Source: Paenibacillus silvae | GTDB taxonomy: Bacteria; Bacillota; Bacilli; Paenibacillales; Paenibacillaceae | Length of the DNA stretch: 63,911 nucleotides | Direction: 5' to 3' | Assembly: GCF_014639235.1 (NCBI RefSeq) | Contig: NZ_BMFU01000020.1 | Location: 1-63,911, forward strand | Shown here: positions 14,830 through 23,531 of the stretch, piece by piece | Layout of the letters: the number at the start of each line of letters is the position of its first letter | How positions within the stretch are numbered: the first letter of the stretch is position 1 | The notes under the pieces: generated by a model | What the model saw: the letters and a program-made list of their open reading frames with translations, nothing else | Told to the model about the DNA's origin: nothing | Databases searched by the model: none | Made by a program: the position numbers and the translations under genes

Positions 14830-15474
14830 TTAACCTCTCAACAAGGACACGATTTCTTTAGAAACTTGATCGATATCCTGTTCTCCGTCGATTTGACGAA
14901 GAAGACCTTTAGTTTCGTAGAACGTGAGGAGTGGTGCTGTTTTGTTGATATATTCGTCCAAACGAGTGCCTACGCTCTCTTCATTATCATCAGAACGCTG
15001 ATACAGCTCGCCGCCGCATTTATCACAGATACCTTCCTGCTTCGGTGGATTAAATACGACATGATACGTGGAACCACAGTTTTTACAAATGCGACGACCC
15101 GTCAAACGAGCGAGCAATTTGTTGCGATCCACTTTCAGGTTGATCACATGATCAAGACCTGAGTTCAGTCGTGCCAGGATGCCATCCAGCGCTTCTGCTT
15201 GAGACAGGGTTCTTGGAAATCCATCCAAAAGAAATCCTTCTCTGCAGTCCGCTTGCTGCAAACGTTCTTCAACGATGCCGATGGTTACATCATCTGGTAC
15301 AAGTAATCCTTGATCCATATATTCCTTGGCTTTCAGGCCAATGGGAGTTCCCTGTTTAATCGCGAGACGAAATGCATCGCCTGTTGAAATATGGGGAATA
15401 CCGAACTCTTTCACAATGACGTCTGCTTGCGTACCTTTTCCTGCCCCCGGAGGGCCCATGAATAGGATGTTCAC
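14830..15474 (-). CDS. adk: Adenylate kinase
   Basis: This 214-aa enzyme catalyses AMP + ATP to 2 ADP. P-loop GPPGAGKGTQA is at residues 7-17, and 'DGFPRTLSQAEAL' is the family signature. The LID carries four cysteines (C-K-N-C ... C-D-K-C), the zinc-bound Gram-positive form. Its place between secY and map is conserved. Confidence 0.98.
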   Translation of the reverse strand: MNILFMGPPGAGKGTQADVIVKEFGIPHISTGDAFRLAIKQGTPIGLKAKEYMDQGLLVPDDVTIGIVEERLQQADCREGFLLDGFPRTLSQAEALDGILARLNSGLDHVINLKVDRNKLLARLTGRRICKNCGSTYHVVFNPPKQEGICDKCGGELYQRSDDNEESVGTRLDEYINKTAPLLTFYETKGLLRQIDGEQDIDQVSKEIVSLLRG

Positions 15475-15518
15475 GTTATGTCACTCCCTCCAAGACTACC
15501 CTACATCAACAAACAGCA

Positions 15519-15563
15519 CAATAGGTGCCGGCAAGTAAATCTTTACTCAACCGGAACCTATTG
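15519..15563 (-). repeat. 45-bp nested inverted repeat between secY and adk
   Basis: CAATAGGT and ACCTATTG (outer), CCGG and CCGG (middle) and GTAAA/TTTAC (inner) nest to form one long hairpin just past the secY stop. No long T-run follows, so it may be an RNA-stabilising or processing hairpin, or a weak attenuator. Confidence 0.65.
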
Positions 15564-15564
15564 C

Positions 15565-16863
15565 CTATTTATTGATAAAACCTTTGTAGTGGCGTTTGAT
15601 CAATTGGCTTTCGATTTGCTTCATCGTATCCAGCGCTACACCGATAACGATCAGGAGGGATGTTCCTCCAATTTGCGCTGATTGAGGCAAACCAGAAAGT
15701 GCCCCTAAGAATACAGGCAGAACGGAAATGACTGCCAAGAAGATGGCTCCGGCCATTGTCAAACGAGTCATGACACGGGTCAGATATTTCTCGGTTGCTT
15801 TACCCGGGCGAATGCCTGGGATGTAACCGCCGTTCTTTTTCATATTATCAGCCATCTGCTGAGGATTCATCTGTACGAAAGTATAGAAGAATGTGAATCC
15901 GAAGATCATCACAACATACAGCACCATACCAAGTGGTTTGTGTGTAGTCAAGTTTTGACCGATCCACTGTGCCCAACCATGATTAGCCCAGAAGTTGGCG
16001 ATAATCGTCGGGAACATCAACAGCGATGATGCGAAGATGACAGGGATAACACCAGCTGCATTAATCTTCAGCGGGATATGTGTATTCTGTCCACCGTACA
16101 TTTTGTTACCTACGACACGTTTAGCGTACTGTACCGGAATTTTCCGAATCGCCTGTTGGATGTAAATGACCCCGATGATAATCAGTACGATGACAATCGC
16201 AATGATTACAGCTTTGAGGATGTTCATAAACAACTGATCAGGTTGAATGAAGTCAGACTCGATGGTTTGTTTGATAATGTTAGGCACTGTTGCCAGGATA
16301 CCCGCAAAGATCAAAATCGAGATTCCGTTTCCGATGCCCTTCTCGGTGATCTGCTCACCAAGCCACATCAGGAATGAAGTACCGGCCGTAAGTACAATCG
16401 CGATCAAGATATAATCTGCAAACGTTGCGTTAGGAACCATCTCTGTATTGTACAAGCGGTTAAATCCGATCGACGTACCAAACGCTTGAATCAATGCCAG
16501 CCCGATCGTTAAATAACGAGTCAGTTGTGCAGACTTTTTCTTACCTTGTTCACCTTGCTTTGCCCACTCCGCTAATTTAGGAATAACGTCCATGGAAAGC
16601 AACTGTACTATGATAGACGCAGTGATGTAAGGCACGATCCCGAGTGCAAATATCGAGAACTGGAACAGTGCTCCACCCGAGAACGTATTGAGAAGTCCAA
16701 AAACTTCTTTACCCGCAGAATTTGTCGCTTCGAACACATCTTTGTTAACACCCGGTACGGGAACAAAGGAGCCGATGCGGTAAATGATCAGTACAAAAAG
16801 GGTAAATAATACCCTTTTGCGCAGATCCTCAACCCGCCAGATATTCTTTAGGGTCTTGAACAT
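15565..16863 (-). CDS. secY: Protein translocase subunit SecY
   Basis: This 432-aa membrane protein has about ten transmembrane segments and family motifs ('GSFVPVPGVN', 'LGIVPYITASIIVQLLSMD', 'GIGNGISILIFAGI', 'ADNMKKNGGYIPGIRPGK'). It forms the protein-conducting channel of the SecYEG translocon in the cytoplasmic membrane. Its ATG overlaps the rplO stop (TAATG). Confidence 0.98.
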   Translation of the reverse strand: MFKTLKNIWRVEDLRKRVLFTLFVLIIYRIGSFVPVPGVNKDVFEATNSAGKEVFGLLNTFSGGALFQFSIFALGIVPYITASIIVQLLSMDVIPKLAEWAKQGEQGKKKSAQLTRYLTIGLALIQAFGTSIGFNRLYNTEMVPNATFADYILIAIVLTAGTSFLMWLGEQITEKGIGNGISILIFAGILATVPNIIKQTIESDFIQPDQLFMNILKAVIIAIVIVLIIIGVIYIQQAIRKIPVQYAKRVVGNKMYGGQNTHIPLKINAAGVIPVIFASSLLMFPTIIANFWANHGWAQWIGQNLTTHKPLGMVLYVVMIFGFTFFYTFVQMNPQQMADNMKKNGGYIPGIRPGKATEKYLTRVMTRLTMAGAIFLAVISVLPVFLGALSGLPQSAQIGGTSLLIVIGVALDTMKQIESQLIKRHYKGFINK

Positions 16864-17303
16864 TAAATCACCTCGGTTGTACCGCCGGCAGCCTCGATTT
16901 TCTCTACCGCAGATTGAGAAAACTTATTAGCTTTAACAGTCAGCTTCACAGTGACTTCACCGTTACCCAGGATTTTGATTCCGGATTTAGCGTTTTTAAC
17001 AACGCCATTCGTCATCAAGAATTCTGGAGTTACTTCAGTACCCGCAGGCAAACTGTTCAGGTCTTCGATATTAACAACTGCATATTCTTTGCGAGTTGGG
17101 TTTACGAAACCGCGTTTCGGCAAGCGACGATACAGTGGATTTTGTCCACCTTCGAAGCCTGGACGAACACCACCGCCAGAACGAGCGTTTTGTCCTTTAT
17201 GACCGCGACCTGATGTTTTACCCGTACCACTACTTGGACCGCGACCAACACGTTTGCGTTCTTTACGCGATCCAGGAGATGGTGAAAGCTCATGTAACTT
17301 CAT
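16863..17303 (-). CDS. rplO: 50S ribosomal protein L15
   Basis: This 146-aa protein has the flexible basic, glycine-rich N-terminal part ('GSRKERKRVGRGPSSGTGKT', 'GGGVRPGFEGGQNPL') and a globular C-terminus. The start was set at the ATG giving MKLHELS, behind AAGGAGG; the upstream GTG is inside the ribosome binding site. Overlaps secY by one base. Confidence 0.97.
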   Translation of the reverse strand: MKLHELSPSPGSRKERKRVGRGPSSGTGKTSGRGHKGQNARSGGGVRPGFEGGQNPLYRRLPKRGFVNPTRKEYAVVNIEDLNSLPAGTEVTPEFLMTNGVVKNAKSGIKILGNGEVTVKLTVKANKFSQSAVEKIEAAGGTTEVI

Positions 17304-17347
17304 CGTTCGTTGCACCTCCTTAAAGATTTGTGGGATTATCCCGTTTA

Positions 17348-17533
17348 TTAAGCTTCTACTTCTTTAACAGATACCAAGTGACTTACTTTGTTAATCATGC
17401 CACGGATGGCTGGATTATCGTTTTGAATCACTTTGCTGTTGATTTTGCGCAATCCCAATGTTTTCACAGTTGTTCTTTGCGTCTCCGGACGTCCGATCAA
17501 GCTGCGGACGAGGGTAATTTCTAATTTAGCCAT
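17348..17533 (-). CDS. rpmD: 50S ribosomal protein L30
   Basis: This 61-aa protein has the L30 fold signature 'LVRSLIGRPETQRTTVKTLGL' and normal length. It lies between rpsE and rplO in the spc operon. Confidence 0.97.
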   Translation of the reverse strand: MAKLEITLVRSLIGRPETQRTTVKTLGLRKINSKVIQNDNPAIRGMINKVSHLVSVKEVEA

Positions 17534-17545
17534 GAGAATTCCCTC

Positions 17546-18043
17546 CTAACCCAGAAGCTCTTCGACGGATTTTCCGCGCAGTTTAGCCACGTCTTCAGCA
17601 CGCTTCAAACGGGACAAACCTTCCAAAGTCGCATTGACCATGTTCATGGAATTCGAAGAACCCAGAGATTTTGTCAAAATGTCACCCACACCAGCAAGTT
17701 CGAGAACCGCACGTACAGGACCACCAGCGATAACACCAGTACCTTCAGATGCTGGTTTCAGCAGAACGCGTCCTGCGCCGAACTTACCTGTTACCAAGTG
17801 AGGAATCGAAGTTCCTACGAGTGGAACGTGTACAAGGTTTTTCTTAGCATCTTCAATACCTTTGCGAATTGCATCAGGTACTTCGCCCGCTTTACCGATA
17901 CCCGCTCCAACCCAGCCGTTGCCGTCGCCGACTACAACCAGTGCGCTAAAGCTGAAACGGCGTCCGCCTTTTACTACTTTAGCTACGCGATTAATGTTTA
18001 CTACTCTTTCAGACAGTTCCAAAGTATTCGGATCTACACGCAA
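17546..18043 (-). CDS. rpsE: 30S ribosomal protein S5
   Basis: This 165-aa protein has a double-stranded-RNA-like N-terminal domain ('ERVVNINRVAKVVKGGRRFSF', 'DGNGWVGAGIGKAGEVPDAI') and a C-terminal domain with 'GGPVRAVLELAGVGDILTKS'. The spectinomycin-sensitivity loop (around residues 20-30, KVVKGGRRF) looks wild type. It takes part in decoding accuracy. Confidence 0.98.
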   Translation of the reverse strand: MRVDPNTLELSERVVNINRVAKVVKGGRRFSFSALVVVGDGNGWVGAGIGKAGEVPDAIRKGIEDAKKNLVHVPLVGTSIPHLVTGKFGAGRVLLKPASEGTGVIAGGPVRAVLELAGVGDILTKSLGSSNSMNMVNATLEGLSRLKRAEDVAKLRGKSVEELLG

Positions 18044-18070
18044 GTCGTTAACCTCCTTTTGAAAAATATC

Positions 18071-18439
18071 TTAAAACTCAAGTCCTGCTTCACGAGCCGC
18101 TTCAGCCAAAGCTGCGATACGACCATGGTACAGATATCCGCTACGGTCAAATACGATGTTGGAAACACCTTTGTCTTTCGCACGTTTAGCAACGAGTTCG
18201 CCAACTTTGCGAGCAGATTCAACAGATGCACCGTTTTTGATGTCGCCGCTCAATTCTTTGTCTACAGTAGACGCGGATGCGATCGTTACACCAGCTACAT
18301 CATCGATGATTTGAGCGTACATATGTTTACCAGAACGGAATACGTTCAAACGAGGACGTGCTGCCGTTCCTTGGATTTTTTTACGAACGCGCAAGTGTCT
18401 TTTCAGACGAGCCTTGTTTTTATCTGGTTTCGTAATCAT
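18071..18439 (-). CDS. rplR: 50S ribosomal protein L18
   Basis: This 122-aa 5S rRNA-binding protein keeps 'RLNVFRSGKHMYAQIIDD' and 'GYLYHGRIAALAEAAREAGLEF'. A GGCTTC/GAAGCC hairpin lies upstream at 18472-18491, just before its ribosome binding site. Confidence 0.98.
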   Translation of the reverse strand: MITKPDKNKARLKRHLRVRKKIQGTAARPRLNVFRSGKHMYAQIIDDVAGVTIASASTVDKELSGDIKNGASVESARKVGELVAKRAKDKGVSNIVFDRSGYLYHGRIAALAEAAREAGLEF

Positions 18440-18471
18440 CTCAGGGATTCACTCCTTTCAGGTTACCTCGC

Positions 18472-18491
18472 TGGCTTCAAACCGGAAGCCA
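18472..18491 (-). repeat. Hairpin in the rplF-rplR gap
   Basis: TGGCTTC and GAAGCCA pair perfectly across 6 nt on either strand. The 117-bp rplF-rplR gap is longer than most gaps in this operon and also holds a CCGC/GCGG pair. No promoter is evident. Confidence 0.55.
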
Positions 18492-18556
18492 CGGGGTATA
18501 TTAGAAACACACGAAGCAAGCAAGCCGAAAGCCGCGAAAAGGCGGTAAGAGAAATC

Positions 18557-19099
18557 TTATTTCTTCTTACCGGCTTTACCTTCCTTACGGATGATACGCT
18601 CGCCTTCATATTTGATACCTTTACCTTTGTACGGCTCAGGTTCACGAACGGAACGAATTTTAGCAGCGTAAGCACCTACGCGCTCTTTATCGATACCGCG
18701 AACGATGATTTTAGTGTTCGAAGGTACTTCGAACTCAATTCCCGCTTCCGGTGTAATTTCAACCGGGTGAGAGTATCCAACGTTCAGAACGATTTTATCT
18801 CCGGATTTGCTTGCACGATATCCGACCCCAACCAGCTCCAGAGATTTTGCGAATCCTTCAGTTACGCCGCTCACCATATTGCTGACAACGCTGCGTGTTG
18901 TGCCGTGCAAAGAACGGTGAGTTTTGTTATCGGAAGGACGCACAACTGTAATTTCGTTGTTTTCAACTGTAACCTTCATGTCTTTATGAAGCTCACGAGT
19001 CAAAGTTCCTTTTGGTCCTTTTACCGTAATAACGGAATTGTCCAAAGTGATGTCTACACCACTTGGTACTGTAATTGGTTTGCGACCAATACGAGACAT
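18557..19099 (-). CDS. rplF: 50S ribosomal protein L6
   Basis: This 180-aa protein has the duplicated L6 fold: 'MSRIGRKPITVPSGVDIT' at the start and 'GIDKERVGAYAAKIRSVREPEPYKGKGI' near the C-terminus. The start was placed at the ATG with AGGAGG 8 nt upstream, giving MSRIG. L6 lies near the factor-binding and GTPase-associated region. Confidence 0.97.
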   Translation of the reverse strand: MSRIGRKPITVPSGVDITLDNSVITVKGPKGTLTRELHKDMKVTVENNEITVVRPSDNKTHRSLHGTTRSVVSNMVSGVTEGFAKSLELVGVGYRASKSGDKIVLNVGYSHPVEITPEAGIEFEVPSNTKIIVRGIDKERVGAYAAKIRSVREPEPYKGKGIKYEGERIIRKEGKAGKKK

Positions 19100-19129
19100 G
19101 TGTTGCACCTCCTATCTTGTGACGTTATA

Positions 19130-19528
19130 TTACCAAACGTAGCAAACGACTTCTCCGCCGGATTTTGCTTGACGAGCTTCTTTGTCCGTCATAACACCTT
19201 TGGATGTCGAGATGATCGCGATACCCAGGCCGCCAAGTACACGAGGTACTTCATTGCTTTTCGTGTAAACACGAAGACCAGGTTTACTGATTCTTTTCAG
19301 ACCAGTGATAACGCGCTCGTTATTTTGACCGTATTTCAGGAAAACACGGATAATCCCTTGTTTGTTATCTTCGATAAATTCAGCGTCACGGATGAAACCT
19401 TCACGCTTCAAGATATCGGCGATTTGTTTTTTCATTGTCGAAGCAGGCATTTCTACCGTTTCGTGACGAACTGTGTTCGCGTTACGAATACGAGTAAGCA
19501 TATCTGCAATTGGATCAGACATAGTCAT
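19130..19528 (-). CDS. rpsH: 30S ribosomal protein S8
   Basis: This 132-aa 16S-binding assembly protein keeps 'MSDPIADMLTRIRNA' and the C-terminal 'GGEVVCYVW'. In many bacteria S8 is the translational repressor of the spc operon. Start ATG at 19528 lies 10 nt behind GGAGG; a second in-frame ATG (19522) is also possible. Confidence 0.97.
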   Translation of the reverse strand: MTMSDPIADMLTRIRNANTVRHETVEMPASTMKKQIADILKREGFIRDAEFIEDNKQGIIRVFLKYGQNNERVITGLKRISKPGLRVYTKSNEVPRVLGGLGIAIISTSKGVMTDKEARQAKSGGEVVCYVW

Positions 19529-19560
19529 TGTGAGTTAACCTCCTTCCCGTTCAGGACTTT

Positions 19561-19746
19561 TTACCAGCTTGCTTTTTTCACGCCAGGGATCTGGCCTTTA
19601 TAAGCTAATTCACGGAAGCAAATTCTGCAAATTTTGAACTTTTGCAGTACCGAATGTGGACGACCGCAACGCTCACAGCGTGTATAAGCACGTACTTTAA
19701 ACTTTGGTGTACGTTGTTGTTTAACTTTCATCGAAGTTTTTGCCAC
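19561..19746 (-). CDS. rpsN: 30S ribosomal protein S14, zinc-binding type Z
   Basis: This 61-aa protein is the short C+ form of S14, with zinc ligands in 'CERCGR' and 'CRICFR'. The longer in-frame reading is not supported: the GTG start gives MAKTSMKVKQQ, the normal N-terminus, with AGGAGG 12 nt upstream. It lies between rplE and rpsH. Confidence 0.96.
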   Translation of the reverse strand: MAKTSMKVKQQRTPKFKVRAYTRCERCGRPHSVLQKFKICRICFRELAYKGQIPGVKKASW

Positions 19747-19820
19747 TTTAGCCTGACACCTCCTAAATAATTTCGGAGAAAAGGGAGTCTTTCCAGACAC
19801 CCGGAACGTTTATGCCAACA

Positions 19821-20363
19821 TTATTTAACGAAAGGCATTCCCAGTTGCGTGAGCAACTCGCGGGACTCTTCGTCTGTTTTCGCCGTTGTTACGATGACAA
19901 TATCCATACCGCGGACTTTGTCTACTTTATCATACTCAATCTCTGGGAAGATCAATTGCTCTTTCAGACCCAGAGTGTAGTTACCGCGACCATCGAACGC
20001 TTTGCTCGATACACCACGGAAGTCACGTACACGTGGAAGTGTAACGTTGAACAATTTATCGAGGAAGTAGTACATACGCTCGCCGCGCAATGTTACTTTC
20101 ACACCGATAGGCATGTTCTCACGCAGTTTGAAACCTGCGATAGATTTTTTCGCACGAGTGATTACAGGTTTTTGACCTGCGATCAGTTGCAAATCGTTTA
20201 CTGCGGAATCCAACACTTTGGAGTTTTGAACAGCGTCGCCCACACCCATGTTGATAACGATTTTCTCGATTTTCGGCACTTGCATTACCGTTGTATAGTT
20301 AAACTTCTGCATCAAAGCAGGAGCGATTTCTTGCAGGTAACGTTCTTTCATTCTTGATGCCAT
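19821..20363 (-). CDS. rplE: 50S ribosomal protein L5
   Basis: This 180-aa 5S rRNA-binding protein keeps 'VPKIEKIVINMGVG', 'GQKPVITRAKKSIAGFKLRE' and 'EIEYDKVDKVRGMDIVIVTTA'. It contacts P-site tRNA from the central protuberance. ATG follows AGGAGGG. Confidence 0.98.
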   Translation of the reverse strand: MASRMKERYLQEIAPALMQKFNYTTVMQVPKIEKIVINMGVGDAVQNSKVLDSAVNDLQLIAGQKPVITRAKKSIAGFKLRENMPIGVKVTLRGERMYYFLDKLFNVTLPRVRDFRGVSSKAFDGRGNYTLGLKEQLIFPEIEYDKVDKVRGMDIVIVTTAKTDEESRELLTQLGMPFVK

Positions 20364-20395
20364 GAATCATAGCCCTCCTTTCTCATTCGGTTCAA

Positions 20396-20749
20396 TTAGT
20401 CGATAATTTCTCCGGAACGTTTTGCAACGCGCACTTTCTTTCCGTTATCCAACACTTTGTAACCGATACGGGTTACTTTTCCGCTCTTTGGATCGATGTG
20501 CATCACGTTGGAAACGTGAATCGGAGCTTCCTTCTCGATAATGCCGCCTTGCGGGTTTTGCTGGTTAGGCTTCTGGTGTTTTTTCACCATGTTAACACCT
20601 TCCACAAGGACGCGGTTTTCACGAGGATAAGCAGCGATGACACGGCCTTTTTTGCCTTTGTCTTTACCGCTGATCACCATAACCGTATCTTCCTTTTTAA
20701 CGTGAAGTTTGTTGTTATGGGATTCCAGAACTTTTTTCACTCTTGGCAT
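20396..20749 (-). CDS. rplX: 50S ribosomal protein L24
   Basis: This 117-aa assembly-initiator protein carries a KOW motif ('DTVMVISGKDKGKKGRVIA'). The start was set at the ATG of MPRVKKVLE (AGGAGGT, 7 nt), with a GTG in the ribosome binding site rejected. Somewhat longer than the E. coli protein but normal for bacilli. Confidence 0.97.
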   Translation of the reverse strand: MPRVKKVLESHNNKLHVKKEDTVMVISGKDKGKKGRVIAAYPRENRVLVEGVNMVKKHQKPNQQNPQGGIIEKEAPIHVSNVMHIDPKSGKVTRIGYKVLDNGKKVRVAKRSGEIID

Positions 20750-20790
20750 TTCGTACACCTCCTGTTTCTAAACATCACGAGCTTAATCTA

Positions 20791-21159
20791 TTAGATAACC
20801 TCTGGGGCCAAGGAAACGATTTTCATGAAGTCTTTCTCGCGAAGTTCACGAGCAACAGGTCCGAAAATACGTGTTCCACGTGGGCTTCTGTCGTCTTTTA
20901 CAACAACAGCTGCATTTTCATCAAAACCGATGTAGGAACCGTCTTTACGACGTACAGAACGTTTCGTACGAACGACAACCGCTCTAACTACATCACCTTT
21001 TTTGACAACGCCGCCTGGTGTTGCTTGTTTTACAGAACAAACGATCAGATCACCGATTTGAGCTGTACGACGTCCCGTACCGCCGAGTACGCGGATACAC
21101 ATCAATTCCTTCGCACCGGAGTTGTCGGCTACAGTCAAACGTGTAAATGGTTGAATCAT
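20791..21159 (-). CDS. rplN: 50S ribosomal protein L14
   Basis: This 122-aa protein has the family start 'MIQPFTRLTVADNSGAKEL' and the 'GDVVRAVVVRTK' and 'IFGPVARELRE' motifs. It lies at the subunit interface and binds the silencing factor RsfS in bacteria. Confidence 0.99.
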   Translation of the reverse strand: MIQPFTRLTVADNSGAKELMCIRVLGGTGRRTAQIGDLIVCSVKQATPGGVVKKGDVVRAVVVRTKRSVRRKDGSYIGFDENAAVVVKDDRSPRGTRIFGPVARELREKDFMKIVSLAPEVI

Positions 21160-21195
21160 TTAGTATTCCTCCTTCCAGCTATGCTGATCATGCAA

Positions 21196-21462
21196 TTAGA
21201 TGATAACCGCTTTTTCAACGACTTCAGTAAGTCTCCAGCGTTTATCTTTCGAAAGCGGACGAGTCTCCATGATTTTCACCGTGTCACCGATTTTCGCAGT
21301 GTTTTCTTCGTCATGCGCTTTGAACTTTTTAGTGTACTTGATACGTTTATGGTACAAGTCGTGTTTTTTGTAGGTTTCTACAGCAACAACGATCGTTTTG
21401 TCCATTTTATCACTGACTACTTTACCGATTTGCACTTTACGTGCGTTACGTTCTTCGCTCAT
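21196..21462 (-). CDS. rpsQ: 30S ribosomal protein S17
   Basis: This 88-aa OB-fold protein binds 16S rRNA early in assembly. It keeps 'RKVQIGKVVSDKMDKTIVVAVE' and the C-terminal 'PLSKDKRWRLTEVVEKA'. It lies between rpmC and rplN. Confidence 0.98.
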   Translation of the reverse strand: MSEERNARKVQIGKVVSDKMDKTIVVAVETYKKHDLYHKRIKYTKKFKAHDEENTAKIGDTVKIMETRPLSKDKRWRLTEVVEKAVII

Positions 21463-21508
21463 TGTTGGCCTCCTTCCTGATTACGGACGGAATATATCCG
21501 ACCTCTGA

Positions 21509-21706
21509 TTAACCGATTCCCAGTTCTCTTTCACGGATGATGGTTTTAGCACGAGCTATTTCTTTCCGCACATCACGGATTCGAGTCGGGTTATCCAGCT
21601 GACCGGTAGCGAGTTGAAAGCGGAGGTTAAAGAGTTCTTCTTTAAATCCGACAATCTTTTGCTCGATTTCAGCAGAGGTTAGGTTGCGAAATTCACTAGC
21701 TTTCAT
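21509..21706 (-). CDS. rpmC: 50S ribosomal protein L29
   Basis: This 65-aa helical hairpin protein sits at the tunnel exit, a docking place for nascent-chain factors. It keeps 'EELFNLRFQLATGQLDNPTRI'. The chosen ATG (MKASEFRNL) lies inside the end of rplP, an 11-bp overlap, with GGTGGTGA as ribosome binding site. Translational coupling with rplP is likely. Confidence 0.96.
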   Translation of the reverse strand: MKASEFRNLTSAEIEQKIVGFKEELFNLRFQLATGQLDNPTRIRDVRKEIARAKTIIRERELGIG

Positions 21707-22130
21707 TTGCTTCACCACCCAATTCTTCACGTTTCACGAACTTCGTTTTGATTGGCAGTTTGTGAGCGGCAAGACGCATTGCTTCGCGAGCAATATCCTC
21801 CGGTACACCAGAAAGTTCAAACATGATCTTACCTGGTTTCACTACTGCAACCCATTTCTCTACGTTACCTTTACCGCTACCCATCCGAACCTCGAGAGGC
21901 TTTTGAGTGATTGGTTTGTCAGGGAAAATTTTGATCCAGACTTTACCACCACGTTTGATGTAACGAGTCATCGCAATACGAGCCGCTTCGATCTGACGGT
22001 TCGTAATCCAAGCCGGTTCCGCAGCTTGCAGACCGTATTCGCCAAAGTTCAACGTAGTTCCGCCTTTTGCTTGGCCTTTCATATGTCCACGTTGTTGCTT
22101 ACGGTGTTTTACACGTTTTGGTACCAACAT
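21696..22130 (-). CDS. rplP: 50S ribosomal protein L16
   Basis: This 144-aa protein begins 'MLVPKRVKHRKQQRGHMKG' and keeps 'GRMGSGKGNVE'-type 'VRMGSGKGNVEKWVAV'. It lies near the A-site tRNA elbow and the peptidyl-transferase centre. Two nt downstream of rpsC and overlapping rpmC. Confidence 0.98.
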   Translation of the reverse strand: MLVPKRVKHRKQQRGHMKGQAKGGTTLNFGEYGLQAAEPAWITNRQIEAARIAMTRYIKRGGKVWIKIFPDKPITQKPLEVRMGSGKGNVEKWVAVVKPGKIMFELSGVPEDIAREAMRLAAHKLPIKTKFVKREELGGEANES

Positions 22131-22132
22131 GA

Positions 22133-22798
22133 TTAGTTGCCTCCTTCCTTAGCAGCTTGTTTCTTAGCCGTAGGAAGAACCTCTCCACGATAGATCCATA
22201 CTTTTACGCCGATACGTCCGTAAGTAGTATGAGCCTCTGCAGTACCATAGTCAATGTCAGCACGCAGTGTGTGCAGTGGAACAGTTCCTTCGCTGTAGCC
22301 TTCAGAACGTGCAATCTCAGCACCGCCAAGACGTCCGCCTACTTGAGTTTTAATACCTTTAGCACCAGAGCGCATAGTTCTTTGAATAGCTTGTTTCAAC
22401 GCACGACGGAAAGAAACACGACGTTCCAATTGTTGTGCAATGCTTTCTGCTACCAGGATCGCGTCCAGGTCTTGGTTTTTAATTTCAGAGATGTTGATGT
22501 GTACTTTTTTACCGCCAGCAATTTTCGTAATTTGGTTACGAAGATTTTCAACTTCAGATCCACCTTTACCGATTACCATACCTGGTTTCGCAGTGTGAAT
22601 CGTTACGTTTACGCGGTTAGCCGCTCTCTCAATTTCTACACGAGATACAGCGGAGTCTTTCAATTTATTTTTCAGGAATTCACGAATTTTCACGTCTTCC
22701 ATCAAAAGATCGCCGAAGTCTTTGCCTGCATACCACTTAGATTCCCAGTCACGGATAACTCCGACACGAAGTCCGACTGGATTTACCTTTTGGCCCAC
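22133..22798 (-). CDS. rpsC: 30S ribosomal protein S3
   Basis: This 221-aa protein has an N-terminal KH type 2 domain with the GKGGSE loop ('MVIGKGGSEVENLRNQI') and a C-terminal domain with 'GARGVKI'-like 'GAKGIKTQVGGRLGGAEIARSE'. It helps form the mRNA entry tunnel and helicase site. Confidence 0.98.
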   Translation of the reverse strand: MGQKVNPVGLRVGVIRDWESKWYAGKDFGDLLMEDVKIREFLKNKLKDSAVSRVEIERAANRVNVTIHTAKPGMVIGKGGSEVENLRNQITKIAGGKKVHINISEIKNQDLDAILVAESIAQQLERRVSFRRALKQAIQRTMRSGAKGIKTQVGGRLGGAEIARSEGYSEGTVPLHTLRADIDYGTAEAHTTYGRIGVKVWIYRGEVLPTAKKQAAKEGGN

Positions 22799-22813
22799 AC
22801 GTTTTCCCTCCTT

Positions 22814-23146
22814 CTACTTTTCAGATACCACCAAAGTAATGTGGCTAGTACGTTTGTTAATACGACTTGCACGTCCCATTGCACGAGGGCGGAAACGTTT
22901 CATCGTTGGTCCTTGGTTTACGTAAACTTGCGAGATCACCAAGTTATTAACATCCAAAGAATAATTATGTTCCGCATTCGCAATAGCGGAGTTAAGCAAC
23001 TTCTCAACAACTGGAGAAGCGGATTTCGGAGTGTGACGGAGAATGGCAACCGCCTCACCTACTTGCTTGCCGCGAATCAAGTCAACAACGAGTTGAACTT
23101 TACGAGGAGCAATCCGGATAAACTTAGCATGTGCTTTTGCTTCCAT
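22814..23146 (-). CDS. rplV: 50S ribosomal protein L22
   Basis: This 110-aa protein has the family end motif 'RFRPRAMGRASRINKRTSHITLVV', whose beta hairpin lines the exit tunnel and is a macrolide-resistance site. The start ATG (MEAKAHAKF) lies 7 nt behind GAGGAGG; the longer in-frame start overlaps that site. Confidence 0.97.
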   Translation of the reverse strand: MEAKAHAKFIRIAPRKVQLVVDLIRGKQVGEAVAILRHTPKSASPVVEKLLNSAIANAEHNYSLDVNNLVISQVYVNQGPTMKRFRPRAMGRASRINKRTSHITLVVSEK

Positions 23147-23181
23147 TGTGTAACCTCCTCTCAAACATTAGAGATGTTCAT

Positions 23182-23460
23182 TTATCTTCTTGTTTTCTTG
23201 TCATCATTAGTATGGCCTTTGTACGTACGGGTTGGAGCGAACTCACCCAGTTTGTGTCCGACCATGTCCTCAGTTACATATACTGGCACGTGTTTACGAC
23301 CGTCGTAAACGCCAAATGTGTGTCCGATGAATTGTGGGAAAATTGTAGAGCGACGGGACCAGGTTTTGATAACGTTCTTCTTGCCTGATGCTTCCATCTC
23401 TTCTACCTTCTTGAGCATGTAGCCATCAATGAATGGCCCTTTTTTCAAACTGCGACTCAT
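23182..23460 (-). CDS. rpsS: 30S ribosomal protein S19
   Basis: This 92-aa 30S head protein keeps 'MSRSLKKGPFIDGYMLKKV', 'KTWSRRSTIFPQFIGHTFGVY' and 'VTEDMVGHKLGEFAPTR'. Located between rplB and rplV as usual. Confidence 0.99.
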   Translation of the reverse strand: MSRSLKKGPFIDGYMLKKVEEMEASGKKNVIKTWSRRSTIFPQFIGHTFGVYDGRKHVPVYVTEDMVGHKLGEFAPTRTYKGHTNDDKKTRR

Positions 23461-23531
23461 GTGGAGATCCTCCCTTCAAACATAGCTTTTATGCATCCGT
23501 AGATGCCTCACGAAGTTATGCACAGTGTGTA

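Noticed and set aside
17798..19603. Plus-strand ORF of 601 codons
   Set aside because: It runs antisense across rpsE, rplR, rplF and rpsH. It has no ribosome binding site and a composition rich in Phe, Thr, Asn and Cys typical of a shadow of biased codons.
22157..23308. Plus-strand ORF of 383 codons
   Set aside because: It is an antisense shadow of rpsC, rplV and rpsS.
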